Position numbers and translations under genes: made by a program. From an uncultured Lachnospiraceae bacterium (GTDB lineage Bacteria; Bacillota; Clostridia; Lachnospirales; Lachnospiraceae), in NCBI GenBank assembly GCA_910587085.1, contig CAJUMC010000003.1, positions 55,597-119,596 on the forward strand: a stretch of 64,000 bases of DNA. The letters are read 5' to 3'. Below are positions 59,206-64,000 of this stretch, piece after piece. The notes under the pieces are model-generated. The model saw only the letters and a list, made by a program, of their open reading frames with translations, was not told where the DNA came from and did no database searches. Positions within the stretch are counted from its first letter, which is position 1. Each line of letters begins with the position of its first letter.

Positions 59206-60717
59206 TTATACCCTCTTTGCGTAATCCAGACTCACCCATCCATTGCGTCCACTCTGGTAGGATTTCAGTAATCCCCACTTGGATGCTCCTTCACCATCTG
59301 CCTCATCCACAATCGTGAAAGAGCCGATTCCCGTATATTTCCCGGTCCTATCGTAGTTGGCGCCCGGACCTTTCCGGATGTTTAAGTTGGTGATGGTTAC
59401 CCTCACCAGATACGGTTTGAACGCTGCCGCACTGGCATACACCGCCTTCCCGGATTCATCAAACACGGAATACCCCGGATTCTCATCCGCACATTTCTTT
59501 GCGTTCTCCAGGACCTTAAATGCCCCTTTCTGCGAGGCAGCGTCTGCCCAGGTCTTGCGGACGCGGTACCAGATTTCCGTTTCTGCAGGAGCAGAAGAAG
59601 CTGCCCCTCCCGCCGTGCCGAGGATGCCTTTCAGTATCGTGAGGATTTTCTCCCCATAGCCGGCTCCTGTTGCCCATCCTTTCCCATCCGGGTTCTCTTT
59701 CTGCCCAAGCCACTCCACATATTCCGCACAGCCCCTTGTGACATACTGGAAACGCGGGTCAACGCAGGCGTTCTTCAGTGCCTCCGTGGAAGCATAGGCT
59801 TTTAAGTGCTGCACCTGCGCCCGGATGCCGAGCTGCGGCGTGTCAAAGGAATTCCCCTTCACGCCGTTTGAAGTCACGCCCATGCCGCAGAAGTTGTTCT
59901 GATCCAGTGTGACCGCAGAGCCGGAGAAACCGAAGTTCCCGGTCTCAAGGCAGGACTGCGCAAAGGCGACATCGCCCCGCACCCCTTCCGTTTTCCCTTC
60001 TGAAAGGTACAGCGGAACCATGTCGAGGACAGACTGCGCCACACTCGGATTTGTCGCCTTGAGGTATGCCTCCATCTGCTCCGCTGTTGCCACGGCATTT
60101 CCCATAATCTTGGTGTATCCATCCGTGCCGGATGATGGACTACCCATTGCCGCCTTGACCGCTTTACGGAATCCGTCCATCGTGTACCCCAAGCCAAGCT
60201 GCGTCCATAAATGTTCCGGGTCGCCGTGGTTGCTGGCAATGCCCCGGCTGCACCCTTCCTTATGGCTGATGATGACGCCATCCGCAAGCGGGTCAAGGCT
60301 GTACTTTTCACAGAGCATGGCGAACAGCTCCACCGCCGTCTCATAAGTCCGTTTCGCCACTGCTTTTGCCGCCGCCATGTCGGAGCAGGTAAAATTTGAA
60401 CCTGCCGTGTATTTGATACACGCAGGCTCGCACATCTCCACCCCGATATGGGTATTGTTCCCGCTCCCTTTATTCCCGCTTCCGCAGTGCCATCCCCTGT
60501 GGTTCCACGGCAATGTCTGATACACCGTGCCATCGTTCCCGTCAATAAATCCATGGACGCAGGAACTGTCATGCGCCGGGCTGTTCCAGCTATTGATGAA
60601 AACGGATGCCTTTGGCTGTGGGCAGCCCACGGAATGGAGCATCAGCCCCTTGACCGTGATCTTCCTCCCTGCCGCATAGCAGGGGTTCCTTGTCAGGATG
60701 CTTTCTGCCAGTTTCAT
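59206..60717 (-). CDS. Phage endolysin: amidase_2 plus glucosaminidase plus SH3
   Basis: 503 aa. The N-acetylmuramoyl-L-alanine amidase domain (about 20-190) has zinc His28 in 'LMLHSVGC', 'HDSSCVHGFID' and 'IISHKEGCSRGIASNHGDPEH'. A glucosaminidase-like domain (about 205-365) reads 'DVAFAQSCLETGNFGFSGSAVTLDQNNFCGMGVTSNGVKGNSFDTPQLGIRAQVQHLKAYA'. A Trp-rich linker and a C-terminal bacterial SH3 ('LNIRKGPGANYDRTGKYTGIGSFTIV...NGWVSLDYAKRV') follow. The two enzyme domains cut different peptidoglycan bonds. It directly follows the holin gene by 2 bp. Confidence 0.93.
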   Translation of the reverse strand: MKLAESILTRNPCYAAGRKITVKGLMLHSVGCPQPKASVFINSWNSPAHDSSCVHGFIDGNDGTVYQTLPWNHRGWHCGSGNKGSGNNTHIGVEMCEPACIKYTAGSNFTCSDMAAAKAVAKRTYETAVELFAMLCEKYSLDPLADGVIISHKEGCSRGIASNHGDPEHLWTQLGLGYTMDGFRKAVKAAMGSPSSGTDGYTKIMGNAVATAEQMEAYLKATNPSVAQSVLDMVPLYLSEGKTEGVRGDVAFAQSCLETGNFGFSGSAVTLDQNNFCGMGVTSNGVKGNSFDTPQLGIRAQVQHLKAYASTEALKNACVDPRFQYVTRGCAEYVEWLGQKENPDGKGWATGAGYGEKILTILKGILGTAGGAASSAPAETEIWYRVRKTWADAASQKGAFKVLENAKKCADENPGYSVFDESGKAVYASAAAFKPYLVRVTITNLNIRKGPGANYDRTGKYTGIGSFTIVDEADGEGASKWGLLKSYQSGRNGWVSLDYAKRV

Positions 60718-60719
60718 AA

Positions 60720-61139
60720 TTACTCGTCCCCCTTCCCGCTTTCTGCCCTGTCATGGAGCTGCGCCAGGATGTCCTTCAGCTTTTCCGGGATGGGAAGCCC
60801 AAGGTGTCCGGCATTCTCTAGAAGGCTCACGCCCTCGTTGGAGATATAGAAAAAGATGATGGCCGTCCGCAGGACGCTCCCCGTGCCGATGACCTGCACA
60901 TCGAGGATATTGGCAATCCCCACCAGCAGGAAGATCAGCACCTTCTTTGCGATGCCCTTGAAGCCCACCTCGCTGGACAGCTTCTTATCTGCCGCGGCAC
61001 ACATCACGCCCGTGATATAATCCACCACGACAAAGGCAATCAGCGCATACAGCAGCCCGTCACAGCCGCCGAGGAACCAGCCGAGCCATCCCCCGATGCC
61101 TGCAAAAATGAGTTGAATCGTGTTCCAGAATTCCTTCAT
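60720..61139 (-). CDS. Phage holin (toxin secretion/phage lysis holin family)
   Basis: 139 aa. Several membrane helices ('LIFAGIGGWLGWFLGGCDGLLYALIAFVVVDYITGVM', 'VLIFLLVGIANILDV', 'RTAIIFFYISNEGVSLLENAG') and a charged C-terminus, the Phage_holin_4 pattern with 'YITGV'. It permeabilises the membrane for the endolysin encoded 2 bp downstream. AAGGAGGG is the ribosome site. Confidence 0.9.
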   Translation of the reverse strand: MKEFWNTIQLIFAGIGGWLGWFLGGCDGLLYALIAFVVVDYITGVMCAAADKKLSSEVGFKGIAKKVLIFLLVGIANILDVQVIGTGSVLRTAIIFFYISNEGVSLLENAGHLGLPIPEKLKDILAQLHDRAESGKGDE

Positions 61140-61173
61140 AGTGAAACCCTCCTTTAAAAGATTTTTGTGTATG

Positions 61174-61204
61174 AAAAAAGCGGGTGCCCGCTGTGGGCAT
61201 CCGC
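61174..61204 (-). terminator. Candidate terminator before the holin gene
   Basis: On the minus strand GCGGATGCCC/GGGCACCCGC (10 bp, one mismatch) is followed by six T residues. It separates the tail-gene transcript from the lysis genes, perhaps allowing only partial read-through. Confidence 0.6.
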
Positions 61205-61238
61205 CAGTTTCCAGTATTATTCAGTTTTGTTTTATGCC

Positions 61239-61610
61239 TTAAAGCCTTGTTTTCCTCCCGGTCAGCACATCCACCACCGTTGCCCCTTCCCCGAATGCCG
61301 CCCTTGCCTCCGCAAGCGCCTCCCCGGAAAGCCCCCTGTCGTTCCTGCGGTACTGTGCAAGGCTCTCCGCATTCTGTGCATCCCGTTTCTTTGCCGTAGC
61401 CTCCCTGTCAAAAGCGTAGCCTGCGTATTCCAGCTTTTCGCAGAAGTCATCCATCAGGTACCGCCCGTTGCTTTCCCATCTGATTGCGCCGTCCGCATCG
61501 ACTGTCGCCTGTGTTTCCGCCTGCGCCACCGCTTTCCTTACTTCCTCCTCTGCGTTCTTCTTCCAGAACTCCCCAAGGCTGCCGCTTATCTCCCTTTCAA
61601 ATCTCGTCAT
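61239..61610 (-). CDS. Small phage protein of unknown function
   Basis: 123 aa from ATG 61610 (GGAGG upstream). Mostly helical and charged: 'TRFEREISGSLGEFWKKNAEEEVRKAVAQAETQATV', then 'WESNGRYLMDDFCEKLEYAGYAF' and a C-terminal 'GEGATVVDVLTGRKTRL'. No known domain recognised. Its place between the tail-type GH18 protein and the holin is typical of small accessory or XkdX-like phage genes. The frame to 61712 is an extension without a ribosome site. Confidence 0.65.
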   Translation of the reverse strand: MTRFEREISGSLGEFWKKNAEEEVRKAVAQAETQATVDADGAIRWESNGRYLMDDFCEKLEYAGYAFDREATAKKRDAQNAESLAQYRRNDRGLSGEALAEARAAFGEGATVVDVLTGRKTRL

Positions 61611-61733
61611 TGTGTTTTCCTCCGTTTTCGTGATTTCCCTTTCGGTAGTACACATATTCGCTCTGAATGCACATATTATCAAGTCAATCCGGGGCATATA
61701 CTGCACAAACATCCGGGGCGGGAATTGTGTATT

Positions 61734-64000
61734 TTATATCTGCTTCGGCAGCCACTCCCAGAGCCTCATGTCCTCCTGCCCAAGCGACCACATACACATC
61801 CCCCGCAGCTTCCAGCGGTACGCCGCCTGGTTTGCCCAATAGACCAGCGAGTCCACATCCTGGTAATAGAGGATAGAAAACCCGTCCGCATCCCCTAAAA
61901 ACAGCCGGGAAATCCAGATATTGATATCCCTCGGAGTGACCTCTGCCGTGTAGTTGTTCCCGCAGGATATCTCCATCAGCTCCGAATGGAAAAAATCATA
62001 ATCCATCGAAATATCCTCACTGCGTGTAGAGCTTTCCTCCACATCGACAGTCAGCGTGAACACCTGGAACTCCTCATCCCACGCCGCACTGCTTCTGCTG
62101 ATTCGACCGAAAGACTTAAAACTGCCGTCCGGCATCCGCACGTCAAACCGCTCGTAAGGCTCATATGTCCATGCATCCCCAAGCCTCATCAGTTCGCAGA
62201 CGGTACGGTTATCGGATCGGTATCCGGCATAGCCTCCGGAAAAGCCGCTGATTGTTGCCGTAAACCGCAGGGTATAGGACGCACCGGAATACACCCGCAC
62301 CCTGTTCCCGCGGATACGCATTTCGATGGTGTACATAGTAGGATTTCCCCGGAGGTCGGCATTCGGTGTCCGGCTGATTGTCTGGCTGTAACTGCCAAGG
62401 AGGGCGGAACCCTTGTAAAGCTCCACCCTCTGTGTGTCATAGTTCAGACAGCAGAACACATCCCCGCAGAACACCCCTGCCTTCCCGCTGCCATTCGCCG
62501 GGAACGCCAGCCTTGCCCGCAGGTGCAACTCCTGAAAGCCGCTGTACTTCCATGCAAGCTGCCCGCTCCCCTCAAGCTGTGAATACGGGCGGTTCTCATA
62601 GCCTTCCCGCCACACCTGCCACTTGCCGGAAAGCGTCGTCCAGTAGCTTTCCGGCAGGGGATTTTCATCACGGAAGTCCTCGTACCAGATGAGCGCCGAG
62701 TCCGGCTTCCTGCGGAGCATCTCCAGCGTCAGCTTGAAGCCCCTGTCCGGCTGCGCCATGTTCCCGTCCACATCCTTGAATTTCCGTGGTGCAAGCGTGT
62801 AGGTGGCGGAGCCGGCGCTCGGCCATTCTGAAAAAGCCGAGCAGACACGGAAACCGTAAAACTGCACCCCTTTCACATCCACCGAGACCGTGATGGCGTG
62901 CGTCCCCACAGAGAGGAAGATTCCCTTTGCCAGCACCGACCAGAAGGTGCTTCTCCAGTACGGCCACCACAGGCGGCTTTCCGTGAAATACTTCCTGCTC
63001 CCGTCAATGGAAATATATATCCCGTTCTTATCCCAGAAGGGGAAGCACAGGCGCACGGCGATATCATAAGTCCCCGCCGAAGACACCGAAAAACTGTAAG
63101 AGGCGGAGCCGTTATCCCCCATCGTCACCATGCCCTCCGTTACAGCCACTATGCCGGAATAGCTGTCCGGGTTCCCTCCGTTACGGTCAACAATGATATT
63201 TTCAAATTCCGTCTTCTGCTCCTTGCCGTAGGCGGTAAGGTAATGCCTGCGGTTGTATGTGCCGGAAAGCAGCGGGTATTCATAGGAAACTGCATCCCGC
63301 CCCTCCATATAGTCGTACACATGGGGAAGCGCCCACGGCACCTTGTCGTAGTCGTCCCAATAGGCCACGATGGGGATGAATGGCTGCGGCGGCTTGTCAT
63401 CCGTGAAGTTATAACCGCCCGTCATCCAAAGCTGTGCGGCATAGTAGGTATTGGAAGTCCCCCGGTAGGTCACGCCCATATTTTTTGGTGTATCGTGTAT
63501 CCTCCAGTTCCACCCGTAGGCGGGCATCCCCAGAAACACTTTATCCGGGTCCATCACTTTCACGGCGTAATCGTAGATGCCCTCCAGCCATGAGCGCGGG
63601 GACACCGGCCCCGGCGCACTGCCCGCCCATGCCATGCCGTAGCTCATGATGGAGGCAGTATCGCAGTAATTGTTCAGTTCGCCGTAAACGCACCAGTTCT
63701 CCCCGCCGACAGAACCGTTGATGCTGTCCATCCCCGGCAGGCAGATGTTCATCAGCTTTGCAGGGTTGTAGGATTTCACGGTATTGTAAATGTTGCGGAA
63801 CATAGCCGTGGACTTCGCCGCTGTGGAGTAATCATCCCCTTTCTCCAAATCGATGTCCACGCCGTCACACCACGGGTATTTCTCCATGATCCGCACAAGC
63901 TCCGAAAGGAACTTATCCTGCGCCCCGCCCGTGTTTTCCCGCAGCGCCTTGAAGATGCTGTTCGTGCCGTCATTCGCCACGGTCAGCAGCCACTTGATGT
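61734..64000 (-). CDS. Phage-encoded GH18-type protein with large inserted domains, 5' end outside the window
   Basis: At least 755 codons; the frame is open at base 64000. Near the start of the visible part, 'GVDIDLEKGDD' carries the GH18 catalytic DxDxE motif within 'FLSELVRIMEKYPWCDGVDIDLE'. The barrel then continues ('GMPAYGWNWRIHD'). Near the C-terminus, 'LYYQDVDSLVYWANQAAYRWKLRGMCMWSLGQEDMRLWEWL' looks like the last strand of the same barrel. Between them about 390 residues form beta-rich carbohydrate-binding or lectin-like modules ('SVSSAGTYDIAVRLCF', 'GKWQVWREGYENRPYSQLEGSGQLAWKYSGF'). It probably degrades or binds a host glycan (chitin-like or peptidoglycan) from the tail. The identity of the inserts is uncertain. 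Confidence 0.8.
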   Translation of the reverse strand, partial: IKWLLTVANDGTNSIFKALRENTGGAQDKFLSELVRIMEKYPWCDGVDIDLEKGDDYSTAAKSTAMFRNIYNTVKSYNPAKLMNICLPGMDSINGSVGGENWCVYGELNNYCDTASIMSYGMAWAGSAPGPVSPRSWLEGIYDYAVKVMDPDKVFLGMPAYGWNWRIHDTPKNMGVTYRGTSNTYYAAQLWMTGGYNFTDDKPPQPFIPIVAYWDDYDKVPWALPHVYDYMEGRDAVSYEYPLLSGTYNRRHYLTAYGKEQKTEFENIIVDRNGGNPDSYSGIVAVTEGMVTMGDNGSASYSFSVSSAGTYDIAVRLCFPFWDKNGIYISIDGSRKYFTESRLWWPYWRSTFWSVLAKGIFLSVGTHAITVSVDVKGVQFYGFRVCSAFSEWPSAGSATYTLAPRKFKDVDGNMAQPDRGFKLTLEMLRRKPDSALIWYEDFRDENPLPESYWTTLSGKWQVWREGYENRPYSQLEGSGQLAWKYSGFQELHLRARLAFPANGSGKAGVFCGDVFCCLNYDTQRVELYKGSALLGSYSQTISRTPNADLRGNPTMYTIEMRIRGNRVRVYSGASYTLRFTATISGFSGGYAGYRSDNRTVCELMRLGDAWTYEPYERFDVRMPDGSFKSFGRISRSSAAWDEEFQVFTLTVDVEESSTRSEDISMDYDFFHSELMEISCGNNYTAEVTPRDINIWISRLFLGDADGFSILYYQDVDSLVYWANQAAYRWKLRGMCMWSLGQEDMRLWEWLPKQI

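Noticed and set aside
1..64000. CRISPR array
   Set aside because: No regularly spaced repeats of 25-40 bp with unique spacers; the only tandem arrays are the 24-bp triple at 15.7 kb and the fliY codon repeats.

Overview
The window looks like a chromosomal segment of a motile, Gram-positive anaerobe of the class Clostridia, most likely a Lachnospiraceae. I base this on gene content and order (CodY, FliY, FlhF/FlhG, FapA, CheC/CheD, an EpsC-type serine acetyltransferase), on purine-rich ribosome binding sites and on fairly high GC. This is judgement, not a computed placement. Every gene I could support lies on the minus strand, so transcription runs from high to low coordinates.

Region 1 (1-12,113) is mixed housekeeping. 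It holds a bactofilin cut by the window edge, a polysaccharide deacetylase, a large FtsX-type ABC exporter with its ATPase, a two-component system next to a thioredoxin-reductase-like flavoprotein, serine O-acetyltransferase, and trpS. A low-GC patch follows (about 11.0-12.05 kb) with an orphan protein fragment.

Region 2 (12,114-13,898) is rpsB-tsf, with its own sigma-A-like promoter and a strong terminator.

Region 3 (14,071-50,101) is a flagellar/chemotaxis super-operon of about 36 kb. Its order is flgB-flgC-fliE-F-G-H-I-J-motE-like-fliK-flgD-TIGR02530-flgE-flbD-motA-motB-fliL-fliM-fliY-cheY-fliO-P-Q-R-flhB-flhA-flhF-flhG-PilZ-cheB-cheA-cheW-cheC-cheD-unknown-fliA-fapA-unknown-HTH/coiled-coil protein-MltG-like protein. 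A near-consensus promoter (TTGAGT, 17 bp, TATAAT) lies just before flgB. The operon supplies basal body, hook, export gate, switch, stator and the CheA/W/Y/B/C/D core, plus the flagellar sigma factor that would drive flagellin and other late genes elsewhere. CheR, receptors, flagellin and the late hook-associated proteins are not here.

Region 4 (50,395-55,277) is codY, topA, dprA and the C-terminal part of comM. The overall order comM-dprA-topA-codY-fla/che-sigma factor-rpsB-tsf is the Bacillus subtilis order without trmFO, xerC (codV) and hslVU between topA and codY. This supports an old chromosomal backbone.

Region 5 (55,278-64,000) is one end of a prophage or phage-like element inserted in comM. 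From the chromosome edge inward it carries two overlapping large serine recombinases, a SHOCT-like small protein, an HTH/zinc-ribbon protein, a terminator, an amidase/glucosaminidase endolysin, a holin, a small phage protein, and a large GH18-type protein that runs off the window. The most promising items for follow-up are the comM disruption with the tandem-recombinase cassette, the GH18 protein with large inserted domains, and the conserved unknown proteins in the tail of the flagellar operon.
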